Source: Sweltsa coloradensis (taxonomy: Eukaryota; Arthropoda; Insecta; Plecoptera; Chloroperlidae). Taken from it: a stretch of DNA of 64,000 nucleotides. Positions 56,561-64,000 of the stretch are shown here, in pieces (the first letter of the stretch is position 1; the number at the start of each line of letters is the position of its first letter). The stretch spans positions 229,231 to 293,230 of the forward strand of contig JAMZAV010000972.1 of NCBI GenBank assembly GCA_024449915.1, given 5' to 3'. The position numbers and the translations under genes are program-made. The notes below the pieces were generated by a model. It saw only the letters and a program-made list of their open reading frames with translations. It was not told the DNA's origin and searched no databases.

Positions 56561-56659
56561 GTGGCTTGCTTCTAGAATGAAATGCAAGGTTCACTCCCTA
56601 TCTAGGTCCCCTTAACCCCTAAACTATCATAACAGTCGAGGATGGGCCGAACCCCTAAA

Positions 56660-57875
56660 AATGGCTGTACCGTCCACAAACTCGGAATCGTTGGCCAGTA
56701 GGGTTTTAGTCGGACGCACGCCTCACGTACGTCACACAGTCTACCCCTAGCGACGGTGCGTAGACGGCAAAAAGAAGGTGGCTCCGCGCACGTGCTCAGC
56801 ATGATCCGCATGTGGAAGAGTCCGCGTTGGATTGCGAGACGTGTAAGCCTCAACACTTATGTGGTCAAAACCCTGCGTCTGGGCTCCACTCCGTCAGTCT
56901 GCTCAAGTGTGCCAGGTAAAGCATCTCGGGGAACTTGTGTAAGTCATGTCCTGGCGAGCCGACCGGTGGTGCCCTGGTCCGTGTTGCCTTGAACCATCTC
57001 GTTAGTCTGGTTTCCTTCCCTGGTGGCCGCCGTTTCTGTACCCGCGTCGCGTCGTGACACGCTTGGAACACGACCGTCTTTTTGTCCTCGAGGTGAAGCG
57101 ACAGCCTGTACACGGTGTCTGTGTTTACAAACATCGGATACTCGTACAGGCGGCAGCATGCCTCGGGCGGACTCACGTAGTGGTACGTTTCGTACGTCCT
57201 TTAACTTGTTGAAGTGTTAGGGGTGTCGGTTTAGCCGTATACGTTCACCTCCTTAACTGGACGTTTCCGACGCAATTCCTTTGGTGATGAATTGAATGTA
57301 TATGAAGCACCTCTCACTGAACGCACGCCTTGACGTGATTTTGGCTTCGTGGTCTGAGCAGCAGGTACGGCCGTGTAGGGTACCACGTCCCGTGTCGTCG
57401 TTAACAACTGTCCCCTTATTCCCGTAAAGAACCTGGCTCTGTCGGCGGACAACAGGCGTTTGTGCATCGCCGTGCCGCGCACGTTGAATACAGACTCCTT
57501 CGAGTTGGGTTTTTCCGGGAAGTGTTTCGAGCGTTGCGACTGGTGGGCTTCCAGCACAGGGCCGAACACTTGTGGATCATCTTTTTGGTAACGATCGCAT
57601 AGAGTCGAGGTTCGACCACCGGAAATCCGATGTCCGCCCTGATGAGCTGGTCCAGGTCCTCGCCCTTTCGGGGGGGGGGAGGGCCTTTTCTCAGTCGCGC
57701 ATCGCCACGACTATTTGCGCGTGCGGTAGTCCCCTCTTTTGGAACTCGATCGCGTACGACATAGTTGACGACGTGTCCCAGCACTTGTTGACTATGAAAG
57801 GTCGTGATGAGCGCCTCCATACCGTATCTAAGACGGTCACGTTAGGTCGGGGCCGATTGTTGGGCCGTGTTTTGT
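56660..57875 (-). pseudogene. Helitron Rep/helicase fragment, frameshifted
   Basis: Minus-strand fragments in order follow Helitron Rep-helicase proteins: VLGHVVNYV then YAIEFQKRGLPHAQIVV (57.75 kb, Rep HUH region), PRLYAIVTKKMIHK (57.6 kb), a KHFPEKPNSKESVFNVRG-like stretch (57.5 kb), TTTRDVVPY (57.4 kb), YVSPPEACCRLYEYP and VYRLSLHLEDKKTVVFQ (57.1 kb), then FHMRIMLSTCAEPPSF and LRTVARGRLCDVREACV (56.75 kb), the start of the region before the helicase. The helicase core is missing; the fragment ends where the long-inverted-repeat element begins. Several frameshifts break it. Helitrons move by rolling-circle replication in animals and plants. Confidence 0.9.
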
Positions 57876-57885
57876 GTATTTCCTA

Positions 57886-58640
57886 GTAGTTTTTTCATTT
57901 GACCATACATTCCTTTGTTTGTGACACTAAGAAACTATTCGTTCCTATACCCTCTTAAAGTCTTGTGTTGGTGACCTTAATTGTTTTCCTGTATTCTGTG
58001 ATACACTGTTACATCATCTAGAATTGTCAACTTTAATTAGTCTGTTATGTGCATTGTTTGCAACAGTGTAGACCAAACCAACACAACAAACCATCCTAGA
58101 GCCACTGCTCTGTTATTACGTTTAACATCTTTGATGTCCACGAGATAGTTATACAACTTGGTGCCACTCTGTAAATGGTATGTGTTGCTCTAGAGATGGA
58201 AGGCTATTTCTGATCAATATCCTTCGGACTAGTTGCTTGTGAAAACCACAAGGGCACTTTATTTAAATTTTTGGAACGTTTATGGTTTCGGATTCAAATG
58301 GAAATATAGATGTTGGCCAGAGTGGACCACATCTACGTGCTGTACTTCGACCCAGATGTACAGTAACGTTGAAGTTTACGAAGGCCTTGTCTCTGTAAAG
58401 TACTGCAGTACCCAACACAATCTAGCAAACGGCATTTTGAGCTGCTATCAATCGGTTTCTAGGTTTATTTACATTTAGCAGATAAATATGCTTTTAAGAC
58501 ACTAGCGCGAGAGTGTTCTAAATATCGTCATGGCAAATTGCCTGTAAGACATGGTACAGCGTAGTAAAGAAGCCACATTCTCCCCTCTGTAGCTTTCCAA
58601 TCTGCTCTCTGAGAACGGCCTCAGTTTTCTATGTACGTGT
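57886..58640. other. no supported gene
   Basis: AT-rich; a + frame at 58233-58478 has no similarity or splice sites. Confidence 0.4.
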
Positions 58641-58649
58641 TTCTATGTA

Positions 58650-58895
58650 TGTCTTTGGTCAGTTGTTCTTGTCGGAGGTGGACGTGTTTTGTCTCCGTTC
58701 TTCGTTCTGTTCTTGTTCGGTCTCCACAGTACAAGGACTTGGCTTCTGTTACTACTGAATGCGTTTGGTTTTGAGTGTGTTACCGTTACGAGGATGTCTG
58801 TTTTGGCCAGACTGAAAGTTTTTTTTATGCGCGTAACTCTCAACCCCCTAATTCGCTCCAATATTGCCTGTTGTAACAGTGTCATTTGTTTTCCT
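58650..58895 (+). repeat. dispersed repeat, copy 1 (second copy at 60.51 kb)
   Basis: Shares with 60510-60700 the order GTTCTTGTCG, GGACGTGTTT, GTCTCCG, GGTCTCCACAGT, TCTGTTACT, TGAATG, TTACCGTTACGAG and GATGTCTGTTT. The minus frame (GDKTRPPPTRTTDQ) is conserved in both copies. Confidence 0.75.
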
Positions 58896-58898
58896 GTC

Positions 58899-59241
58899 GT
58901 CCTTCTCGTGGTATGGCCTGTGATATGGGAGTTTTGTCCTCTCTGAAAACTAATGGCGAGCTCTGGGTCGTCGTCGGGGGCACTTTTCCCTTCTTTGACT
59001 ACCGCCCGACCGGCACGAAATGACAACACAGACGGATGATACACAGACGGAGCGGACCACGACGGGGGGTCACCCCTGCCTGCCCATAAGCCTTGTGGCT
59101 GGTTCCTGACCACACAGGCTGTCCACCCCTTGTCCCCCCCGCGTCATCCCTTACGTCCCACCCTTCGTCTCGGGGGGGGGGGGGGGGGGAGGAGCCAAAG
59201 GTTTGCATAAATCTGAGACGTTTAAGCAATATCCAAATCCT
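58899..59241 (+). repeat. SINE-like repeat, copy 8
   Basis: From TCCTTCTCGTGGTATGG to TTTAAGCAATATCCAAATCC plus an A tail. An 18-G run at 59172-59189 interrupts it just before GTTTGCATAAAT. Confidence 0.85.
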
Positions 59242-59355
59242 CAAAAAAAAAAAATCATGTCCCCTGCTATGTTTTTTTCTCATAATTCCTTGTCTACCGT
59301 TGCTATTACGGATAATACGGAATTAACTTGGTTACTTGGTCGGCTGAGAGTCTGT

Positions 59356-59735
59356 TTAATTTGTCAATTCTAACTCCCTGTTCTCCAGCCTGATATCTAC
59401 TCCATTTACCTGGCCTTCAATCCTTGTTAATTTTTTTCGCTCTATTGAGGCATTTTTACCTTGACGCCTTCTCCCCGCTGTTTTATCGCTTTCAACCTTT
59501 TCGTTGTTCTTTACAACACTTTTTTTTCCGAATCCTACTAGCGACGATCCATTCCATCGTATTGTTTGATCTGTTTTTTTTGTGGCAAATTGATTTACCT
59601 GCCCGTCTCTAACGCCCCTCTTTAAAACGGCAGTTAATTCCATACTCTCTCAGTATTCAATCGTTATTTCCGCGGTGAGGTTATTCCCTGCTGATCTATT
59701 TTCTCAGTCTCCGCTTGTTTATCGGATGCCATATA
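59356..59735 (-). CDS. unassigned Lys/Arg-rich minus ORF
   Basis: A frame of 95 codons (59356-59643) reads VKNNEKVESDKTAGRRRQGK and KKLTRIEGQVNGVDIRLENR. An ATG frame just upstream (MASDKQAETEKIDQQGIT, 59.67-59.73 kb) is offset and broken. The charged, coiled-coil-like character recalls LINE ORF1 or Gag proteins, but no RNA-binding motif was seen. Confidence 0.35.
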
Positions 59736-59739
59736 TGCG

Positions 59740-60325
59740 CCGGACAGCGTTTAGTCATCCGCCCTTATTTTATCACCTCTTGTGTTTAAAAACCGGTATT
59801 TTTGCTGATGGAATTATTGGGATGGAAAACAAACTGCCGGCCAGTATTTGTCCTAGTCCTTATGTCTCTTAGTATAGGCCTTAATTCGTTTATTTGATTG
59901 TCTTGATCATTCTTTCATTCGGATTACCTTCTGGGCGGTAAGCACTATTTTTGTTTGTTTTTATAGAAGAAATGAGGACAATTCTTATGTCTTGATTTAT
60001 CAATTCTCCGCTATCCACTCAATTTTAACTCAGTGGTCATATATTCTAGCTGCTAGTAATCTACTATCTACCTGTGAGTGAGGTGAATCTTCAGTGTTAC
60101 AGTTGGTTTGCAATGACAGTAATCCATAGTAGTGTAATATCTGCGAATGATATGTATCGTCACGATGGACCTCACTTCACTTTTTAAATATAGCTTCTCA
60201 ACAATTATTTATACATCTTGGAGATCATGTGCTATTGTCATCATACGATTTTAATAAATTCCATCATCTTGGACTTGCAAACTTCCATATGACCTCGGCC
60301 GCCCTGCACCTTTGACTGCTATCTA
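59740..60325. other. no supported gene
   Basis: Nothing recognised on either strand. Confidence 0.4.
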
Positions 60326-60328
60326 CAC

Positions 60329-60481
60329 GGCTTATAGGACGCTCCACGCTAAGAAAGGAGTTGCGCGCGCTTTTAACGGGTGAATTGTAGCCTTCAGCAG
60401 GCTCAATTTAAAATATCGATCGCTGATTGGCCCCGTCGAAAGCGCGCGCATCTCCTTTCTTAGCGTGGGAGCGCCTATAGA
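60329..60481. mobile_element. MITE with about 38-bp inverted repeats
   Basis: The left arm CTCCACGCTAAGAAAGGAG, then TTGCGCGCGCTTTT (60342-60375), is the reverse complement of the right arm AAAGCGCGCGCATCTCC, then TTTCTTAGCGTGGGAG. The homology extends outward to TATAGG/CCTATA. The centre is about 60 bases. A TA next to each end fits a TA target site, as in Tc1/mariner-type elements. Confidence 0.8.
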
Positions 60482-60509
60482 GTACACAGCGCAGGCACAA
60501 TCTGTCTTG

Positions 60510-60815
60510 CAGAGTCGGTCCGCTGTTCTTGTCGCAGGCGGACGTGTTTGGTCTCCGCTCCTCGTTTTTCTTTCTTGTTTCGGTCTCCACAGTGCCAATG
60601 AATTGTTTTCTGTTACTTCTGAATGTATTTTGTTTTGTGGTTTTACCGTTACGAGATGTCTGTTTCTGTTCAACCTGAAAGGTTATTTTTACTCCCTTTT
60701 CTGTATTGCTTGTCGGGCGCGACGGAATGTGTCTAGGGACAATGTCACAGGGATTTAATGTACATAACAACATACATACATACATTCATACATACATAGT
60801 CGAAAATTAAATATC
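60510..60815 (+). repeat. dispersed repeat, copy 2, with CATA microsatellite tail
   Basis: Matches 58650-58895 and then continues to (CATA)n at 60768-60798, which may be its native 3' tail. The minus frame (GDQTRPPATRTADRL) parallels that of copy 1. Confidence 0.75.
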
Positions 60816-60829
60816 TTGAGGCGTGAATT

Positions 60830-61330
60830 CTTTGCCGTTTAATGCGCCTTAAACTACTACTACTAATAGTAGGTCTTGATATGTTAGAAATCAACGTCAA
60901 ATATTATACCATAGGCCCTACTGATTGTGCCTGAGCAGACCCAACTGAGCCGTTTCCTCGTCGCTCAGTCTATGAGATACTTTTTCTTGTCCTTGTAAAT
61001 AACGTTTAATGGTCGAGGCTATGAGTTTTATGATATGCTTTTGGAACAGACTTGCTTTTTGTGTGGGCCTACCCCTACCACCGGCTGCCCCGAGCTTGTT
61101 GTTGGTCTGGCGCCGGCGGGGCTACGCTTAGTCGAGTTCTGGAGGACGATTCTATGTACTCAGTGACACCGTAACGCACATGGAAGGTTCCACGTTTCTA
61201 TCTCATTGTCGTGGACATCCTCACGGTGCCACCCTCATTAGCTGCCACGGCCCAGTCTACCTCCAGGTGGGTGCGTCAAGGCTCGTTATCGCGCTGCACA
61301 TATAACGCGGGCCTTTAATCCTAGGGGTCG
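60830..61330 (-). other. GC-balanced sequence with broken minus frames
   Basis: Minus frames such as TRLSVAPPAPDQQQARG near 61.1 kb are short and interrupted. Composition resembles the ORFs at 61.5-62.9 kb, so this may be decayed sequence of the same origin. Confidence 0.3.
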
Positions 61331-61468
61331 CCAATCGGTGGGCTCCATTGCGTACGGTCCGGTTTACAGTGTCCACTATCCCCCTACGCCCGACAATGTA
61401 TTTCTATATCGCGTAACATCGAGCATCATTGATTCACGAACCGCCCGAGAACGGACTCGTCTAGCTGC

Positions 61469-61897
61469 TCAGCATAGTTTGCTGCCTTCGCCGTGGGGAA
61501 CGAGATACCCATGCTCCTTCTTGGCATTGACCCCGACTCCCACCCACCTGAGTCCGTGGACAGCATCTTCCGGAGCTTCAGGCAATGGTCCTCCTTCAGG
61601 ACTTGATGCAGCCCCGACCATAGCAACAACCCCAGATGCAATCGCATTATTAATGTCCTTACACTTATTCACTCCACACTTCTTTGCGAGCTTAGAGAGC
61701 TGTGGTTGTCTATTCTTATTGGTTGATATTCCCCGGAGGAACTTCCGTATCTTGGAAGCGCGTGTTACCGCTATCTTTTTTGCGGCCGCCGACTCACCCT
61801 TGTCTGTGTCTTTGCTTGTTATCGTAGTTTCTCTGGTCTCCGACACAGTAACGGTGTCTTCGCCTTCCCCGTCGGTATCCCATACCTCGTCGGGAAT
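61469..61897 (-). CDS. basic C-terminal reading frame, same phase as the 332-codon ORF
   Basis: After the TAA of the 332-codon ORF the same phase stays open for a further 142 codons to 61469. It begins acidic (DTDGEGEDT), then is strongly basic (AAAKKIAVTRASKIRKFLRG) and ends near HGYLVPHGEGSKLC. No zinc knuckle is present. It could be the continuation of the preceding protein past a damaging or erroneous stop, or a separate small gene. Confidence 0.45.
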   Translation of the reverse strand: MPDEVWDTDGEGEDTVTVSETRETTITSKDTDKGESAAAKKIAVTRASKIRKFLRGISTNKNRQPQLSKLAKKCGVNKCKDINNAIASGVVAMVGAASSPEGGPLPEAPEDAVHGLRWVGVGVNAKKEHGYLVPHGEGSKLC

Positions 61898-62896
61898 TTA
61901 AGAACTGCCTTGCCCTAATGGCCTGGGGTCGCTAGGTGTATGGGCTGTGGGAGGTTCCTCCTCTCCTCCCGATGCAATATGTGCTTCCAGAGCACCTATA
62001 CAATGGTGGAGAGTGCCGAGAGCGACGGGGACTGTCCAGTGGAGGTGGGTGTCACTCACTGCGGAATCAGTATCTATGCACTCTTCGGCCTCGTTCAGCC
62101 TAGCCTGGGTAGTGGCATTAGGTGTTTCCGTTCTAGGCGGGAAGCTCCACATACGAGTGAAGGCATCTTTAAATACCTTATCTCGTGCATCTTCAGCCTT
62201 TGCAGTAAAGTATATGTTCCCGTTAGTGGAGTGCATTTCTTTATTGTGGAGCGCTGCTGACACAGCTAGGTACCCCGCAATATCTCCCATAGCCATGCTC
62301 TTTAAAAAGTACTGTTGTAACGAATCAAGGGACGTATCTCTGTAATTTTTGCAGCATGATTCCGGTACCGGACTTGACACACCCTCCAACAGTTGTGCAA
62401 CGCAATAGATACAGACTTTCGCCTCACAGAGCCTCATAGCGATACCCGCCGAGGTAAGGGCCATTGCAGCCCCTACCGTGAAAGGAAGTTCTGGTGGAAC
62501 GTCTAATTTATCTCCTACATAGTCACACTGTTCTAATGGGTAGTCATCCCTACTATCACGCTCATCTTGTATGAATGTGATGTCTGTCGTGCTAGCCCAC
62601 AGCAACGTCACGTCATGCACTGCCGTAAACAGATAGTCGAACTTCTTGGGAGGGGCACTCCCGCGTGATCGACCCTCCCTGCCTGTGTCAGGCCCCCTGC
62701 CTCGCAGTTTGTCAATAAGCTGCGCAGACATATGTCCGAATCGTGGGCTGAGTTCCATGATAGCCCTTGCTACAGCCACACCCCATGTTGCATTCCTATG
62801 CGCTACCCCGAAGAATGCAAGCAACCGTCCACCGTCCGCGACCAGCTTCTTAGCATAATCTCTTGCCCGAGACGTTAAACCGGTGAGTTCTAGCAC
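61898..62896 (-). CDS. 332-codon intact ORF, unknown; possible endogenous viral nucleoprotein or Gag
   Basis: By far the longest open frame in the window, without introns, and mainly alpha-helical in appearance. It includes SRARDYAKKLVADGGRLLAF, MELSPRFGHMSAQLIDKL, a cysteine cluster (CEAKVCIYC, ESCCKNY) and a polar Glu/Pro-rich C-terminus. The frame appears to extend N-terminally by about 55 codons in another phase (62.90-63.06 kb), so the first ATG-like codon here is probably not the real start. Length, intronless form and an adjacent basic frame recall nucleoproteins of negative-strand RNA viruses or retroelement Gag. No diagnostic motif was seen, so this is inference. A host gene cannot be excluded. 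Confidence 0.5.
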   Translation of the reverse strand: MLELTGLTSRARDYAKKLVADGGRLLAFFGVAHRNATWGVAVARAIMELSPRFGHMSAQLIDKLRGRGPDTGREGRSRGSAPPKKFDYLFTAVHDVTLLWASTTDITFIQDERDSRDDYPLEQCDYVGDKLDVPPELPFTVGAAMALTSAGIAMRLCEAKVCIYCVAQLLEGVSSPVPESCCKNYRDTSLDSLQQYFLKSMAMGDIAGYLAVSAALHNKEMHSTNGNIYFTAKAEDARDKVFKDAFTRMWSFPPRTETPNATTQARLNEAEECIDTDSAVSDTHLHWTVPVALGTLHHCIGALEAHIASGGEEEPPTAHTPSDPRPLGQGSS

Positions 62897-63065
62897 GTGT
62901 TTTAGTGGTAACTACTCTCGTTTCCACAACACCCGCCTTCTTCTCAGTAGACCTCTCCATCCTGTCTCTTGAGGAAATAGAGTCTATGAGAGATCCCTTG
63001 GGCGGGATGCTAGCCGCCTCAGGTTCTTTGGCTACACTATCCTGTCGGCCGGCCGCTCAGTCGTT
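62897..63065 (-). pseudogene. probable N-terminal part of the 332-codon ORF, frame-shifted
   Basis: A minus frame reads DSVAKEPEAASIPPKGS and DRMERSTEKKAGVVETRV and leads into the start of the 332-codon ORF with a one-base shift near 62905, beside an A run. It is charged and disordered in look. Confidence 0.4.
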
Positions 63066-63269
63066 TTACACCCTCTTAGATCTAGGTACCGCCCTAAGCA
63101 TAAATTTCTGGAGATATAGCTGCATGGTTGTCACCTTCAAGGCCAGTTGTCTGATCGACAGAAGGTTCATCTGTTTCCAATTAGAATTTGGTTTTCATCT
63201 TGGCTGTCTATGTCCTAGGGTGCTTTTTTTGGTTTTTTTAATTGGGACTACGTGAAACATCTAGGAGGA

Positions 63270-63560
63270 ATTGGGTTTAACCTCAACTTAATTTGCCATG
63301 ATCCAACAAACCCATTTGCGCCTGAAGTCTGGCTAATCCTTAATACTTTGATCAAAGTGAAGCAAAGCTCTTGCAGTTTTGAAGGGAATTGACGCTATTT
63401 CCTCTTCCGATGGCACATCATTATCTTCCCCGTTGATCTGACGGCCTGCCATGCCATTGATAACTCGGGAGTTGTGTTGCACTTGGTTTTTAATCGTAAT
63501 TAGCAGTTTCAGAACTTGAGCTTGACATGTGTTTGTAATGCAAATTGTTAGTTTATACAA
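63270..63560 (-). CDS. DUF4806-like C-terminal fragment
   Basis: The minus frame reads QVLKLLITIKNQVQHNSRVI, then IASIPFKTARALLHFDQSIK, and after a TAG in the same phase PDFRRKW. The pattern (helix of about 30 residues, PxxTxxxLxxFxxxLKD, then PxFRxxLV) is that of DUF4806 domains common in insect and cnidarian uncharacterised, often transposon-associated, proteins. The stop between SIKD and PDFRRKW suggests damage or an error. No upstream exon was seen. Confidence 0.45.
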
Positions 63561-63659
63561 ATTAAATACTATAGGATTTTAGCAGGCTGCTAATGTTTAC
63601 CCACAAGGGCAATTCTCTACATGAATGTGAAAATAAGATTTTTTTTACATATCCCATAA

Positions 63660-63835
63660 TATTCTACAGTAGGCCTACGGTAAATCATTTCGATAGTTAC
63701 CTTCCATTGGTGTTAGGCCAACTGAAATAGTAGGCCTATCATTTGTACTATTTGATGGTAGGCCTACTGCTGGTTGGTGAGCAATTAGGCTCTGGCCTAC
63801 TGTCATTTGCTTTAGGCTACTTGCCTATCTGGTTT
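63660..63835. repeat. TAGGCCTA-rich patch
   Basis: GTAGGCCTAC-like words at 63670, 63730 and 63760 and GGCCTACTG at 63796, as at 26.94-27.19 kb. Confidence 0.7.
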
Positions 63836-63882
63836 GCCTGCAATAAATCGTCGCAATTAATTTCAAGTATTTAAATTATATC

Positions 63883-64000
63883 TAGGGCTGTGCAAGCGGG
63901 GGAATTTTTTAATTTGAGTCAAGTTCGAGTTTAGTAGGCACTAGTCAAATCGATTTATTTCCAATGGGAAATTTATTTTCCATCCATTTATGACTGGGCC
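63883..64000 (+). mobile_element. left end of a second hAT-like element, cut by the window edge
   Basis: TAGGGCTGTGCAAGCGGGGG followed by GAGTC/GACTC-like words (TTGAGTCAAGTTCGAG) resembles the end at 10996. The rest lies outside the window. Confidence 0.45.

Larger units (their letters stand above)
52965..56658. mobile_element. 3.7-kb element with long inverted repeats made of about 160-bp modules
   Basis: The left end, TTAGGGGGTTCGGGG at 52965, mirrors TTAGGGGTTCGG on the minus strand at 56658. Both are followed by a CTAGAAGCAAGCCACTT block. The arms contain tandem modules with ATCGATGGTGCCAAGATGAA, CAGTGGCGGACTGGGGGC and CAAACAAGCTGAGAGGGAC (three at 53045-53520, four inverted at 55980-56560). 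The interior encodes no recognised transposase. No convincing target duplication was seen, so the superfamily is unknown. Confidence 0.75.

Noticed and set aside
61338..62345. Plus-strand ORFs of 106-187 codons opposite the 332-codon ORF
   Set aside because: They are antisense shadows with Ser/Pro/Thr-rich composition and no similarity.
1..64000. Bacterial-type promoters, ribosome binding sites, terminators and operons
   Set aside because: The window is eukaryotic nuclear DNA with introns; such signals would not be meaningful.

Overview
This is eukaryotic nuclear DNA, almost certainly from an invertebrate animal and probably an arthropod. The support is GT-AG split exons, a metazoan-type P4-ATPase, many transposon families and scattered TAGGCCTA motifs. 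The sequence looks like noisy long-read assembly. Clear exons carry single-base frameshifts, and copies of the same repeat differ by many 1-base indels. Isolated stops and frameshifts here should not automatically be read as biology.

Region 0-11 kb: the 3' end of a non-LTR retrotransposon (1-475), then on the + strand the first half of a class VI P4-ATPase (ATP11-type phospholipid flippase), with about twelve exons between 1233 and about 10.85 kb. It has canonical splice sites and runs from the first membrane segments through the phosphorylation site into the nucleotide-binding domain. Its exon 8 start lies in a six-copy tandem array of about 152 bp. The second half of the enzyme was not found in this window.

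Region 11-21 kb: an 8.2-kb repeat composite at 10996-19189 has TAGGG/CCCTA ends and a perfect 8-bp flanking duplication (ATATTTAT), as in hAT-like elements. It contains a 2.7-kb palindrome built of tandem modules, a tRNA-like sequence, a 420-bp duplication and a 127-bp tandem array. More tandem repeats follow.

Region 21-52 kb: mostly non-coding, with isolated minus-strand exons. The best are a phase-0 exon pair at 45.4-45.9 kb, terminal exons at 43.2 and 48.5 kb, and MADF-like exons at 51.0-51.4 kb. A 5.8-kb non-autonomous LTR retrotransposon (28983-34770) with a 4-bp target duplication splits a minus-strand coding exon; removing it restores one open frame.

Region 52-64 kb: an element with long inverted repeats made of about 160-bp modules (52965-56658) abuts a degraded Helitron Rep/helicase fragment (about 56660-57875, minus). 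After that come SINE-like copies, a 153-bp MITE, two minus-strand ORFs of unknown type at 61.5-62.9 kb (332 codons plus a basic tail; possible viral nucleoprotein or Gag relative), a DUF4806-like fragment and the start of a second hAT-like end. A SINE-like family occurs eight times between 25 and 59 kb, always on the + strand.
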